A DNA stretch of 42,412 nt from contig CADCWI010000010.1 of assembly GCA_902806355.1 (NCBI GenBank), positions 1 to 42,412 of the forward strand, written 5' to 3'. How positions within the stretch are numbered: the stretch's first letter is position 1; every line of letters starts with the position of its first letter. The notes beneath the pieces were generated by a model. That model did no database searches, had not been told where the DNA came from, and saw only the letters and a program-made list of their open reading frames with translations. Source of the DNA: an uncultured Thermomicrobiales bacterium (lineage in GTDB: Bacteria > Chloroflexota > Chloroflexia > Thermomicrobiales > UBA6265). This document shows, piece after piece, positions 16,493 through 24,832 of the stretch. The translations under genes were made by a program, and so were the position numbers.

Positions 16493-16501
16493 TGCTATAC
16501 T
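16493..16501 (+). promoter_or_regulatory. Extended -10 promoter candidate for yvcK
   Basis: TGCTATACT is an extended -10 element (TGn plus TATACT at 16496-16501) about 124 nt before the yvcK start. No good -35 is present at the right distance, as is usual for extended -10 promoters. The same nonamer precedes nuoE (24740-24748). The rest of 16360-16624 shows nothing else. Confidence 0.5.
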
Positions 16502-16624
16502 GCAAACCCGTCCGCATCCTCGGTGAGAGCACCTCTCTGCAAGGTAGCGCCAAGGCGCGTCATGACACCCGCATGGCAAGCACCTGCACCGGCATCAACC
16601 TACGTGCTATGTGATGGAAGCTGA

Positions 16625-18025
16625 ATGAACGCACGAACATTCCGCATGTGGCTGCGGCCGGGAATGATGATCAAGCGCTGGGTGGCGCTGTTCATGACCG
16701 CGGTCATCCTGACCAGTCTCGCGCTGGCGATGCTCGCCGCCTGGTTTTACGATAACTTCGATTTTCCGGGAAATGTGCAGGGGTTGGTCGAATCCCTGAC
16801 CCTCCAGTTCATTCCGCATCCGTATCGCGAGATCTTTCTCCTCCTCGGTGGCCTTGCCCTCCTCGGCTATGCAACCCTGAAGATCAGCCATGCGCTGATC
16901 TCGCCGCTGCTCGCGCATGAGCCGAGCGGTCGCGCCTTCGCCGAGATCGTCAACGAGCATCGCTTCGGCCCCGCCGTGCCCGAGTTCAACGTCGTGGCAC
17001 TCGGTGGCGGAACCGGTCTCAGCGCTCTCCTGCGTGGTCTCAAGCTGGCCAATCTCAACCTGACCGCGATCGTGACGGTCGCCGACGACGGCGGCAGTAC
17101 GGGACGTATCAGGGATGTCTTCAACATGCCCGCCCCGGGCGATATCCGCAATTGCCTCGTCTCTCTCGCCGATGCCGAATCGACCATGGGGCAGCTCTTT
17201 GGATACCGTTTCGACAAGGAGGGCTCCGAACTCGATGGTCACTCCTTCGGCAACCTGTTCATCACCGCGATGACCCAGGTTACCGGCAGCTTCGAGCAGG
17301 CAGTGATCGCCTCCGCCGAAGTGCTCAACGTGCGTGGACGGGTGCTCCCGTCCACCCTCGAGAACGTCACGCTGTGTGCCCGGCTCGCCGATGGGTCCGT
17401 CGTTCGCGGCGAATCCGCGATCGCTCACGAGAGCCCGGCGATCCAGAAGATCTTTCTCGAACCATACCGCCCCGATGCGTACGGCCCGGCGCTGGCGGCC
17501 ATTCTCAATGCTGACCTGATCGTGCTTGGGCCGGGAAGCCTCTACACCAGTGTGTTGCCCAACCTGCTCGTCGATGGCGTTCGCGAGGCCATCCAGTGGT
17601 CCAGCGGCTCGACGGTCTACGTCTGCAACGTGGCGACGCAGCATGGGGAGACCGACCACTTCGGATACGCCGATCACATCCGGGAGATCGTCGACTACCT
17701 CGGTGACGGTGAGCTCGATTTCGCCCTGGTGAACAGCAACCCCGCCGCCGCGACCGCCATCCGTCCCGAGTGGGATGTGGAGGCCGTCGCCTATGACGGC
17801 GCCACGCGCACCTCCGGGAACGTGGAGATCATCGCCCGCGATGTCGTGAACGATCACAATCCCCTGCGCCACGATCCCGCCAAGCTCGCCCAGGTGCTTG
17901 TGGAGCTCGCGCGATCACGCACTGACGCGTCCACGCCTCAACCTCACGACAACGGTCCTCACTCCGGCACCCCGACTCCCTCCAGGCACGTGACACTTCG
18001 CGAGTCGACAACCGTTCATTCCTGA
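16625..18025 (+). CDS. yvcK: YvcK family protein with N-terminal membrane segments
   Basis: YvcK (CofD-like fold) binds UDP-sugars and is needed for growth on gluconeogenic carbon sources and for normal cell wall synthesis in Bacillus; its enzymatic activity is not established. The 466-residue protein has two hydrophobic segments (about 20-42 and 68-90) before the conserved domain, which begins VVALGGGTGLSALLRGLK and continues with TVADDGGSTGRIR, PGDIRNCL and VLGPGSLYTSVLPNLLV. The C-terminal 45 residues are Ser/Thr/Pro-rich and look disordered. It heads a series with gapA, pgk and tpiA, which fits a link to central carbon flux. The membrane-anchored form occurs in several phyla, so it is not unusual in itself. 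Confidence 0.9.
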   Translation: MNARTFRMWLRPGMMIKRWVALFMTAVILTSLALAMLAAWFYDNFDFPGNVQGLVESLTLQFIPHPYREIFLLLGGLALLGYATLKISHALISPLLAHEPSGRAFAEIVNEHRFGPAVPEFNVVALGGGTGLSALLRGLKLANLNLTAIVTVADDGGSTGRIRDVFNMPAPGDIRNCLVSLADAESTMGQLFGYRFDKEGSELDGHSFGNLFITAMTQVTGSFEQAVIASAEVLNVRGRVLPSTLENVTLCARLADGSVVRGESAIAHESPAIQKIFLEPYRPDAYGPALAAILNADLIVLGPGSLYTSVLPNLLVDGVREAIQWSSGSTVYVCNVATQHGETDHFGYADHIREIVDYLGDGELDFALVNSNPAAATAIRPEWDVEAVAYDGATRTSGNVEIIARDVVNDHNPLRHDPAKLAQVLVELARSRTDASTPQPHDNGPHSGTPTPSRHVTLRESTTVHS

Positions 18026-18300
18026 TTCGCCCTGCCATCTCCGTCCGTCACACGGAAACGCGCCGCATCAGGTATCGCGGACTTGGTCTGGGCCGTGTCG
18101 CGGCTCCGTCGCGGGTTGCCTTCTCGCCCGCTCGTTACCCGGTCATCGCTTCGATGCTGTCCTCGGTCAACGGACACGTCTCCGCATGATCGGACACCAG
18201 GCGGCGGACCGCGCTCTGGTACGCTTTCCGACGATACGACCTGAAACGGGCGACCACGTCGAGGAGCTCGAGACTGGCCACGCGCACGCGGGAGAAACCA

Positions 18301-19326
18301 ATGACCTACAAGATCGGCATCAATGGCTTCGGCCGGATCGGCCGGCAGGTGTTCAAGGCAATTGAAGATGGCGGATTCGCTGACTTGTTCGAGGTTGTGG
18401 CTGTCAATGATTTGACAGACAACTCAACGAGCGCTCACCTGCTCAAGCATGATTCGACCTATGGCGGCTGGGACGCCGATATCTCGGCAAGCGCTGATGG
18501 CATCAAGGTCAATGACCGGCTCATCAAAGTATTCGAGGAGAGAGAACCGGCGAAGATTCCCTGGGGAGAGAACGGGGTCGATCTCGTAGTCGAATCCACC
18601 GGGCGGTTCACCGACGCCGAGCAGGCCAAGGGGCATTTCGAGGGTGGTGCGAAGAAGGTCGTGATCTCGGCACCGGCGAAGAACGAGGACGTGACGATCG
18701 TTCTTGGGGTCAACGAAGAGACATACGATCCCGCCGCGCATCACGTCATCTCGAATGCGTCCTGCACTACGAACTGCCTGGCTCCGGTCGCCAAGGTGGT
18801 CCTTGATACGTTCGGCATCCAGCACGGCCTGATGACGACCGTCCATTCGTACACCGCCGATCAGGTTCTCCAGGATGGCCCGCACAAGGACCTTCGCCGC
18901 GCTCGCGGTGCGGCGCAGAACATCGTCCCGACATCGACCGGAGCGGCCCGGGCGCTTTCACTGGTGATTCCCGAGCTCGAAAACAAGTTCGACGGATTCT
19001 CGCTCCGCGTGCCGACGCCCACTGTGTCGATCATCGACTTCGTCGCGATCACCGAGAAGCCGGTCACGGTCGAAGCGGTCAACGCGGCATTCAAGGCGGC
19101 ATCCCTGACCGATCAGTACGCCGGCATCATTGGCTTTTCCGAAGAGGAGCTGGTCTCCTCGGACTTCCGCCATGACTCGCGGTCCTCGATCATCGACGCG
19201 CCCTCGACGATGACGATCGGCGACACGATGGTCAAGGTCGTCTCGTGGTACGACAACGAGTGGGGATACTCGTGCCGCGTGGCCGATCTCGTCGCCCTGA
19301 TCTGCGAGCAGGGAATCCCCGATTAG
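18301..19326 (+). CDS. gapA: Glyceraldehyde-3-phosphate dehydrogenase, type I
   Basis: GapA oxidises and phosphorylates glyceraldehyde 3-phosphate to 1,3-bisphosphoglycerate with NAD in glycolysis. The 341-residue protein shows the Rossmann motif GINGFGRIGR (residues 7-16), catalytic C155 in SNASCTTNCLAP and H182 in VHSYTADQ. N36-D37 after the second beta strand suggests NAD rather than NADP use. The C-terminal SWYDNEWGYSCRV is typical. ATG at 18301 follows GGGAG. It lies 275 nt after yvcK and 204 nt before pgk, so it may have its own promoter, although I could not pick one with confidence in 18026-18300. Confidence 0.97.
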   Translation: MTYKIGINGFGRIGRQVFKAIEDGGFADLFEVVAVNDLTDNSTSAHLLKHDSTYGGWDADISASADGIKVNDRLIKVFEEREPAKIPWGENGVDLVVESTGRFTDAEQAKGHFEGGAKKVVISAPAKNEDVTIVLGVNEETYDPAAHHVISNASCTTNCLAPVAKVVLDTFGIQHGLMTTVHSYTADQVLQDGPHKDLRRARGAAQNIVPTSTGAARALSLVIPELENKFDGFSLRVPTPTVSIIDFVAITEKPVTVEAVNAAFKAASLTDQYAGIIGFSEEELVSSDFRHDSRSSIIDAPSTMTIGDTMVKVVSWYDNEWGYSCRVADLVALICEQGIPD

Positions 19327-19530
19327 TGGCCGGTCTTCGCCTGTCATCCATCATCTGCCAATCCCCCGGAAGCGCAGCAATCAAAGGCATCCCGGCTGCC
19401 CGGTGCAGCTGCCGGAAGGGCAAGTGAGGTGTGACAAAGCAAGGCCATCCATTCCGGTCTTAACGCGGAACTGATGTGCCTTCCCGTCTCTCGCCCCTGA
19501 ATCCGGCCGATCGATTCACGAGGACTTCAC

Positions 19531-20730
19531 ATGGCCAAACGACTCATCACTCAGGTCGATGTGTCAGAGAAACGGGTGTTGTGCCGGGTCGACCTCAATG
19601 TCCCCATCAGGGACGGGGAGATTGAAGATGACACCCGCATCCGTGCCGCGCTCGACACGATCCGGTGGCTGGTCGACCATCAGGCCCGGGTGATCCTGTG
19701 CAGCCATCTCGGGCGTCCCAACGGCCAGGTGAAGGAGGAGCTGCGGTTGGCCGTGGTCGCCGCCCGGCTCTCAGAGCTTTTGGAAAAGGATGTCCAGTCA
19801 GTCGAGCGCGTCACCGGTGAGAAAGTCTCCGAGGCTGTCAGCCGGCTCGGAGATGGCGATGTTCTCCTTCTGGAGAACATCCGGTTCGACCCAAGGGAGG
19901 AAGCCAACGACGATTCGCTTGCCAGTGAGTTGGCTTCCCTCGCCGAAATCTACGTCAATGATGCGTTCGGCGCAGCCCATCGTGCGCATGCCTCGACAGA
20001 AGGTGTGGCGCACCGGCTCCCGGCATACATTGGCCTACTGATGGAGCGAGAGATCCGGGCGCTATCAAGACTTCTGGACGATCCGGAGCGGCCGTTCGCC
20101 GCGATCATCGGGGGCGCAAAAGTGTCGGACAAGCTCGCCGTACTCGATCGCCTGCTGGCACGTGTCGATGTCCTCCTGATCGGTGGCGGCATGGCCAACA
20201 CATTCCTGCTCGCGCAGGGCCAGCCAGTCGGGAGATCGCTGGTGGAGCGCGATCTCCGCGAGGAGGCGTCCGCTGTGCTCGCTGCCGCGTCCATCCAGGG
20301 CGTCACGATCGACCTCCCGACGGATGTCGTCGTCGCGGAGTCGATCGAGGCAAGCTCGGGAATGGTCCGATCGATCGCCGACATCGGTGAGGCCGAGGCG
20401 ATTTTCGACATTGGCCCGGATACCGCGAATCGATATGCTGATCGCATCGCCGGGATGAAGACGATCCTGTGGAACGGTCCGCTCGGAGTCGCCGAGAATC
20501 CCGCCTTCGCCAACGGCACCAGGACCGTTGCTCAGGCAGTCGCCGGAGCCGGCGGGTACACCGTCATCGGTGGTGGTGATTCGGTGGCGGCGATCGAGAA
20601 GCTCGGGCTGGCGGGCAGTATCGATCACATCTCGACCGGAGGCGGCGCGTCGATCGAGTTCCTCGAAGGAAAGACCCTCCCCGGCATCGCCTCCATTCCG
20701 GACGAGACCACTGGTGAGCAGAACAGATGA
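19531..20730 (+). CDS. pgk: Phosphoglycerate kinase
   Basis: Pgk transfers phosphate from 1,3-bisphosphoglycerate to ADP, making ATP and 3-phosphoglycerate. The 399-residue protein has the N-terminal substrate region CRVDLNVPIRDG, the SHLGRPNG motif with its phosphate-binding arginine, NDAFGAAHRAHAST, and the C-terminal nucleotide-binding region WNGPLGV and GGGDSVAAIEKLG. It follows gapA and overlaps tpiA by ATGA, so the last two genes are translationally coupled. Start ATG at 19531 after GAGGA. Length and motifs are standard. Confidence 0.97.
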   Translation: MAKRLITQVDVSEKRVLCRVDLNVPIRDGEIEDDTRIRAALDTIRWLVDHQARVILCSHLGRPNGQVKEELRLAVVAARLSELLEKDVQSVERVTGEKVSEAVSRLGDGDVLLLENIRFDPREEANDDSLASELASLAEIYVNDAFGAAHRAHASTEGVAHRLPAYIGLLMEREIRALSRLLDDPERPFAAIIGGAKVSDKLAVLDRLLARVDVLLIGGGMANTFLLAQGQPVGRSLVERDLREEASAVLAAASIQGVTIDLPTDVVVAESIEASSGMVRSIADIGEAEAIFDIGPDTANRYADRIAGMKTILWNGPLGVAENPAFANGTRTVAQAVAGAGGYTVIGGGDSVAAIEKLGLAGSIDHISTGGGASIEFLEGKTLPGIASIPDETTGEQNR

Positions 20731-21485
20731 GGCGTCCACTCGTCGTCGGCAACTGGAAGATGAACACCGGACGCGACGACGCGGTTGCCCTGGCCAAAGC
20801 GATCGCCCGGGAAACCGGACGCGGATCGGTGGAGGTCGCTGTATGCCCGCCGTATCCATGGATCGTGTCCGTGGCCGAATCGGTCGACCGTGCCACTCTC
20901 CGGATTGGTGCGCAGGATTGCTCAGCGAACGACGACGGCGCTTTCACCGGTGATGTCTCCGCCGCCATGCTCGAGCCGTGGTGCGACCTCGTGCTGATCG
21001 GGCACTCGGAGCGCCGGTCCGTCCATGGCGAGACTGACGAGATGATCAGGGACAAGCTAAGGGTCGCGATCGCTCATGGTCTTGACCCGGTTTTGTGTGT
21101 CGGTGAACGCGCTGAAGATCGTGCCGCAGGAAACGCCTCGTCATTTGTCACGGATCAACTGGATGCCGCGCTCTCCGAGCTTTCCGCCTCCGCGTTTGCC
21201 TCCCTGACCATCGCCTATGAGCCGGTTTGGGCGATCGGAACGGGCGCGACAGCAACCACAGAAGATGCTTCGGAGATGGCGGCGGTCATCCGCGCCTGGC
21301 TGCGGCGGCGCGCTCCCGGTCACGCCGACACGATCCGGATTCTCTACGGCGGCAGTGTCTCGGATGGCAGCGCCGCAGGTTTGATGGCGATAACCGAGGT
21401 GGACGGCCTGCTCGTCGGCGGCGCCAGCCTCGATGTAGCGGTCTTTAGTCGGATCATCGCTGCCGCATCGGGGCGAGCGGCATGA
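20727..21485 (+). CDS. tpiA: Triosephosphate isomerase
   Basis: TpiA interconverts dihydroxyacetone phosphate and glyceraldehyde 3-phosphate. The 252-residue TIM barrel has the full active site: N9 and K11 (GNWKMN), H93 (IGHSERR) and E165 (AYEPVWAIGTG), plus the phosphate-binding ILYGGSV and LLVGGASL loops. Its start overlaps the pgk stop (ATGA at 20727-20730), which indicates coupled translation and equal expression. It ends the yvcK-gapA-pgk-tpiA series; secG follows after 225 nt. Confidence 0.97.
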   Translation: MRRPLVVGNWKMNTGRDDAVALAKAIARETGRGSVEVAVCPPYPWIVSVAESVDRATLRIGAQDCSANDDGAFTGDVSAAMLEPWCDLVLIGHSERRSVHGETDEMIRDKLRVAIAHGLDPVLCVGERAEDRAAGNASSFVTDQLDAALSELSASAFASLTIAYEPVWAIGTGATATTEDASEMAAVIRAWLRRRAPGHADTIRILYGGSVSDGSAAGLMAITEVDGLLVGGASLDVAVFSRIIAAASGRAA

Positions 21486-21640
21486 TCCTCACGTTGTCAA
21501 AGATTCAGGCCCGGGTAGATGAGCGATCGTCTACGACCGAGTCGCGAGCGGCCGGAACCTGGTTCGGGAGCGACCGAACACCCTGGACGAGGACGGTCCA
21601 ATGATTGCGATAGGTAGGTGGGCGGTGCTAGGCTGACATA

Positions 21641-21661
21641 CGCGCGCGGCAAACGCGCGCG
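21641..21661 (+). promoter_or_regulatory. GC-only hairpin at the predicted 5' end of the secG transcript
   Basis: CGCGCGCG (21641-21648) pairs with CGCGCGCG (21654-21661) over loop GCAAA, about 50 nt before secG. A weak promoter, TTGCGA (21605-21610), 18-nt spacer, TAGGCT (21629-21634), would place the start site at or next to the hairpin. No T run follows, so a terminator for tpiA is less likely than a 5' stem. Confidence 0.45.
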
Positions 21662-21710
21662 GACATTGTCAGAAACGTAACCGTCCATCCGTCAACGAAA
21701 CGGACATTGT

Positions 21711-21938
21711 GTGGATATCGCGCTCAACCTTGTGACGATCATCTTGGCGATCGTGCTGATCGCCATCATTCTTCTGCAAACCAAGGGATCGTCGTTCAGC
21801 GGTGCCTTTGGCGGAGGATCCGACTCTATTCAGCGTACCCGGCGAGGGTTCGAGAAGACCTTGTTTCAGTTCACGATCGGCGTCGCGGTCGCGTTTGTCG
21901 TTCTCTCGATCCTGAGCAGCTTCATCATCGGTGGCTGA
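21711..21938 (+). CDS. secG: Preprotein translocase subunit SecG
   Basis: SecG is the small auxiliary subunit of the SecYEG protein-export channel. The 75-residue protein has the typical two transmembrane helices (about 4-22 and 52-73) around a cytoplasmic loop with QTKGSSFSGAFGGGSD, which matches the family LQxxKGxGLSxxFGG pattern. The GTG start at 21711 has only a weak ribosome binding site, but no better start is in frame. It follows the glycolytic genes, a common location for secG in Gram-positive and related bacteria, and precedes tatA and lepB, so three export components lie together. Confidence 0.95.
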   Translation: MDIALNLVTIILAIVLIAIILLQTKGSSFSGAFGGGSDSIQRTRRGFEKTLFQFTIGVAVAFVVLSILSSFIIGG

Positions 21939-22025
21939 GCGGCCAGCTGTTCGCGGCCGTGGGTTCCGGGATGTCGCTAGCATCCACGTACACAGCACCT
22001 AACGGCCTGGAAGCACGCGCGTCCG

Positions 22026-22054
22026 TTGAAATTGGCACTGCCTCATCCTACAAT
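22026..22054 (+). promoter_or_regulatory. Promoter of tatA
   Basis: TTGAAA (22026-22031), a 17-nt spacer and TACAAT (22049-22054) form a strong sigma70-type promoter about 96 nt before tatA, so tatA need not depend on the secG transcript. Confidence 0.8.
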
Positions 22055-22149
22055 GATGCTCGTAGCCAAGCGATGATCAGAACCGTGCATCGAATCGTCT
22101 CGCTGGTCACCCCGTTGCAGTTGCTGATCATTCTCCGAGGAGGAAACGC

Positions 22150-22419
22150 ATGATGGGTCTTGGGCCGATGGAACTCGGCATTATTCTGGTCATTATCGTG
22201 ATCATCTTCGGAGTCGGAAAACTGCCGGAGATCGGCGGGGCACTCGGTAAGGGCATCCGCGAGTTCAAGACAGAATCCACCGCCGAGGAAAAGGAAGAGG
22301 CGGCCCGGATCGAACAGGGTCGTTCCGCGACGGCGTCTACGCTGAACACGGTGTCGCGGGATGCTCGCGAGGCAGCCAGCGTCCGTGAGCGCCGCGAGAT
22401 CCGCGCGGACGAGATCTAG
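22150..22419 (+). CDS. tatA: Twin-arginine translocase subunit TatA/TatE
   Basis: TatA oligomers form the pore of the Tat system, which exports folded proteins. The 89-residue protein has a single N-terminal transmembrane helix (about 8-22), the conserved [20 protein letters not shown] hinge and amphipathic helix, and a charged cytoplasmic tail. Strong GAGGAGG site before tandem ATG codons at 22150 and 22153. It has its own promoter at 22026-22054 and its own terminator at 22466-22511. No tatC is present in the window. Confidence 0.94.
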   Translation: MMGLGPMELGIILVIIVIIFGVGKLPEIGGALGKGIREFKTESTAEEKEEAARIEQGRSATASTLNTVSRDAREAASVRERREIRADEI

Positions 22420-22465
22420 GGTCGTCCGACGGATCAGGACGTGACATAGATCGCAGTTGACGGCC

Positions 22466-22511
22466 AAGAGGGACGCAGGGCAACGCTCCTGCGTCCCTCT
22501 TGTATGTTTTC
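22466..22511 (+). terminator. Terminator after tatA
   Basis: A perfect 14-bp stem, AAGAGGGACGCAGG (22466-22479) and CCTGCGTCCCTCTT (22488-22501), encloses an 8-nt loop and is followed by GTATGTTTT. It is a typical intrinsic terminator and closes the tatA unit before lepB. Confidence 0.93.
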
Positions 22512-22636
22512 ACTGCTTCACGGAGTGACGCGCGGGAAGACGATGCGGGCAGTGACGATTCGGGTCCAGCGGGCGTCGACTCCAGTCAGCAGATCCGGTG
22601 AACGATCGGATTCGCGAATAGAGGTACCTCCGGTTT

Positions 22637-23410
22637 ATGGATGAGCAGCGCGCCGAGCACCACACCCGATCACCTGCCATGACACCGGTGGAACCCCATT
22701 CAAGCCATTACGTTGAGCGACGCGATCCCCTCGACGGGAGCGACGAGCCGCTGCATTCAGCGGCTCAGCCTGTCCCGGCAAAACGACCGTCGATGCTCCG
22801 TGAGATTGCCGAGACGCTGCTACTCGCGCTCATCATCTTCGTTGCCGTCCGCGCCGTGGTTCTCAACTTCCGGGTCGATGGCCGGAGCATGGAACCCGAT
22901 CTCGCCGACAACGAGATGCTGCTGGTCAATCGAAATGCCTATTTCGCCTTTGACCAGGATCAGTGGTTCGGCTGGATTCCGGGTGTGGACACCGAAGATG
23001 ATGCTGGTCCGTCGTATCCATTTGGCAAGCCGGAGCACGGGGACATCATCGTCCTTAATCCTCCGCCATCCGCCACAGCCGACAAGCCGTATATCAAGCG
23101 TGTCATCGGCGAGCCGGGGGATACGGTTGAGCTGCGCGATGGTGGCGTCTACATCAATGAACAGCGGATCGAAGAATCGTACATTGATGAAGATGAGACC
23201 CCTTGTAACCCGAACCAGATATGCGGACCCCTGACGGTGCCGCAGGATGCCGTGTTCGTGCTCGGCGACAACCGCGACAACAGCGAGGACTCCCGGGTTT
23301 TCGGCATCGTGCCGATTGAGAACATCATCGGCAAAGCGTGGTTGAGCTATTGGCCACGAACAGAGGTCGGCTTTGTCCCGCACGAGGACTATCCCGAGCT
23401 TGATGATTAA
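22637..23410 (+). CDS. lepB: Signal peptidase I
   Basis: LepB removes signal peptides from exported preproteins at the outer face of the membrane. The 257-residue protein has a roughly 55-residue cytoplasmic tail, one transmembrane helix (about 58-78), catalytic S84 in DGRSMEPDL, catalytic lysine K154 in PYIKRVIGEPGD and the box E motif GDNRDNSEDSR. An extra acidic/aromatic segment (about 100-130) separates the first two boxes. ATG at 22637 is chosen because the next in-frame ATG (22679) has no ribosome binding site. The next gene begins 220 nt downstream. Clustering with secG and tatA fits an export role. Confidence 0.95.
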   Translation: MDEQRAEHHTRSPAMTPVEPHSSHYVERRDPLDGSDEPLHSAAQPVPAKRPSMLREIAETLLLALIIFVAVRAVVLNFRVDGRSMEPDLADNEMLLVNRNAYFAFDQDQWFGWIPGVDTEDDAGPSYPFGKPEHGDIIVLNPPPSATADKPYIKRVIGEPGDTVELRDGGVYINEQRIEESYIDEDETPCNPNQICGPLTVPQDAVFVLGDNRDNSEDSRVFGIVPIENIIGKAWLSYWPRTEVGFVPHEDYPELDD

Positions 23411-23483
23411 CCGCGAGCTTCGTCCCTCCGGGCACCCGTCCTGCTTAGGTTTCCGAATACGGCATCGCTGGCGGGGATAACGC

Positions 23484-23512
23484 CTGACGTGGCGATGACC
23501 GGGGTGTAGAAT
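23484..23512 (+). promoter_or_regulatory. Promoter of the bifunctional nuclease gene
   Basis: CTGACG (23484-23489), a 17-nt spacer and TAGAAT (23507-23512) give a reasonable sigma70 promoter with a start site near 23519, just before a 17-bp hairpin. Confidence 0.65.
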
Positions 23513-23525
23513 GAATTGAGGGGTT

Positions 23526-23570
23526 GGTGCGGTGCGACAGCCTGGCGAGGCCCGGCTGTCGCACCGCACC
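23526..23570 (+). promoter_or_regulatory. 17-bp hairpin at the 5' end of the bifunctional nuclease mRNA
   Basis: GGTGCGGTGCGACAGCC (23526-23542) pairs perfectly with GGCTGTCGCACCGCACC (23554-23570) over an 11-nt loop. No T run follows on either strand, so it is not a standard terminator. It lies within about 10 nt of the predicted transcript start and 60 nt before the start codon. Confidence 0.7.
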
Positions 23571-23630
23571 GGCATCCACGACGATCGTCATCAGAGCATC
23601 ACGATCGCGTGACGGCGAAAGGGCCCGACC

Positions 23631-24212
23631 ATGATCGAAACCACCGTCGAAAGCATCCGGGTAAGCCTCGTCACCCAGAACCGGGTCGTAATACTCAAGG
23701 AAGTCGGCGGAGATCGCCACCTTCCGATCTGGATCGGCGCCTATGAAGCCGAAGCGATCGCGATGGAGTTGCAGGGTGTGACTCCGACCCGGCCGTTGCC
23801 TTACGACCTGATGCGTACCATCCTCGCTGATGTTGGTGCCACTATCGACCAGATCGTGATCGCCGACCTGAACGACCAGGTGTTCTATGCACGGATCATG
23901 CTTGACAAGGATGGGCGTTCGATCGAGATCGACGCTCGGCCGAGTGACGCGATCGCGCTGGCGGTCCGCACCGGTTCCCGGATCATGGTTGATGACGCCA
24001 TCATGACGCAGGCGGGCGTAGCGCTCGAAACTGAGGACGATTCGACGTCCATCTCGCCGGCAATCGAAACCAGTGAGCTGGATACTTCATCGACAGCGGG
24101 GCGAAGTGGAGAGCGGACGACCCCGGTTGGAGAGGATGAGAGTCTCGATGTCTTTCGGGACTTCATCAATTCCCTCGACCTCGACGACTTCGACAAGAAG
24201 CGTTCCGGCTAG
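23631..24212 (+). CDS. Bifunctional nuclease (BFN, DUF151) domain protein
   Basis: The 193-residue protein carries the DUF151/bifunctional nuclease domain in residues 1-130. The conserved features are LPIWIGAYEAEAIAMELQG, TRPLPYDLMRTIL and ARPSDAIALAVRTGSRIMV. Plant members have reported DNase and RNase activity; bacterial members are widespread and their role is poorly defined. The last 60 residues are a Ser/Thr/acid-rich tail ending in DFINSLDLDDFD, which resembles the usual C-terminal extension. ATG at 23631 follows AAAGGG. It has its own promoter and a strong 5' hairpin. A small zinc-ribbon protein follows 89 nt downstream. Confidence 0.88.
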   Translation: MIETTVESIRVSLVTQNRVVILKEVGGDRHLPIWIGAYEAEAIAMELQGVTPTRPLPYDLMRTILADVGATIDQIVIADLNDQVFYARIMLDKDGRSIEIDARPSDAIALAVRTGSRIMVDDAIMTQAGVALETEDDSTSISPAIETSELDTSSTAGRSGERTTPVGEDESLDVFRDFINSLDLDDFDKKRSG

Positions 24213-24301
24213 GTACACGCTCGGTATCGTCCCGTATCGGTCCCGCCAGCCCCAGCGTCTCCCGGTCCCGATTCGATATATCCTGAAATGACAAGGGCAA
24301 C

Positions 24302-24697
24302 ATGGATTCAGAAGTTCACATCAAACAGATCGTCCTCAACCGAATGGAACGATGCGCGGTATGCCACCGCGGTTTCCACTCAGAAGATATCCACGTCATC
24401 TCCCGCAAGCCCGACATGTGGACGATGCTCGTCGAATGTACGGATTGCCACGCGCGAAATTTCGTCGCCGCGGTTCTTAACGATGGTGACCCGCAGGACG
24501 CCCAGCTCGCTCTTCGTCAGCTCAGCGAGAAGGCAGTCAGGAACATTCAAGAACCGGAGGATTCCAAACAGCCGATGATTGAGCTGGAAGCGGCTGTGGA
24601 TGGACCGCCGGTAGACGCGGGTGATGTCGTGGACATGCATGAGTTCCTCAAGGATTTCGAAGGTGATTTCCGGCAATTGTTCCGAGCCAAGGGTTGA
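24302..24697 (+). CDS. Small zinc-ribbon-like protein of unknown function
   Basis: The 131-residue protein is not one I can name. Residues 18-49 hold two CxxC pairs, C18/C21 (CAVC) and C46/C49 (CTDC), 24 residues apart, the arrangement of a zinc ribbon. The C-terminal half is acidic, with a likely helix around VVDMHEFLKDFEGDFRQLF (residues about 108-126). ATG at 24302 follows AAGGG. It lies 89 nt after the bifunctional nuclease gene and is closed by a hairpin at 24707-24739, so the two may be co-transcribed. A nucleic-acid or protein-binding adaptor is possible but unproven. Confidence 0.75.
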   Translation: MDSEVHIKQIVLNRMERCAVCHRGFHSEDIHVISRKPDMWTMLVECTDCHARNFVAAVLNDGDPQDAQLALRQLSEKAVRNIQEPEDSKQPMIELEAAVDGPPVDAGDVVDMHEFLKDFEGDFRQLFRAKG

Positions 24698-24706
24698 GCG
24701 ACTGAC

Positions 24707-24739
24707 GTGATCAGGAGGCTTCGGATGCCTCCTGATCAC
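24707..24739 (+). terminator. Terminator-like hairpin after the zinc-ribbon gene
   Basis: A perfect 13-bp stem, GTGATCAGGAGGC (24707-24719) and GCCTCCTGATCAC (24727-24739), has a 7-nt loop TTCGGAT. There is no T run; the sequence passes straight into an extended -10 element. It probably insulates the upstream genes from the nuoE promoter. Confidence 0.65.
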
Positions 24740-24748
24740 TGCTATACT
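24740..24748 (+). promoter_or_regulatory. Extended -10 promoter candidate for nuoEF
   Basis: TGCTATACT, identical to the element before yvcK, abuts the preceding hairpin and lies about 85 nt before the preferred nuoE start. The -35 position would fall inside the hairpin loop and is poor. Confidence 0.5.
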
Positions 24749-24832
24749 TGCGGTCGATACTGGATGTGATTTTTCTCACGATGTCGCGATCATCGCATGT
24801 CCGCAGCCGCATACGGCAGGGAGGCTCCCCGA

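Noticed and set aside
19393..19411. Short hairpin CGGCTGC/GCAGCTG between gapA and pgk
   Set aside because: Seven pairs including a G-U, no T run, no sign of a riboswitch; not enough for a terminator or regulatory call.
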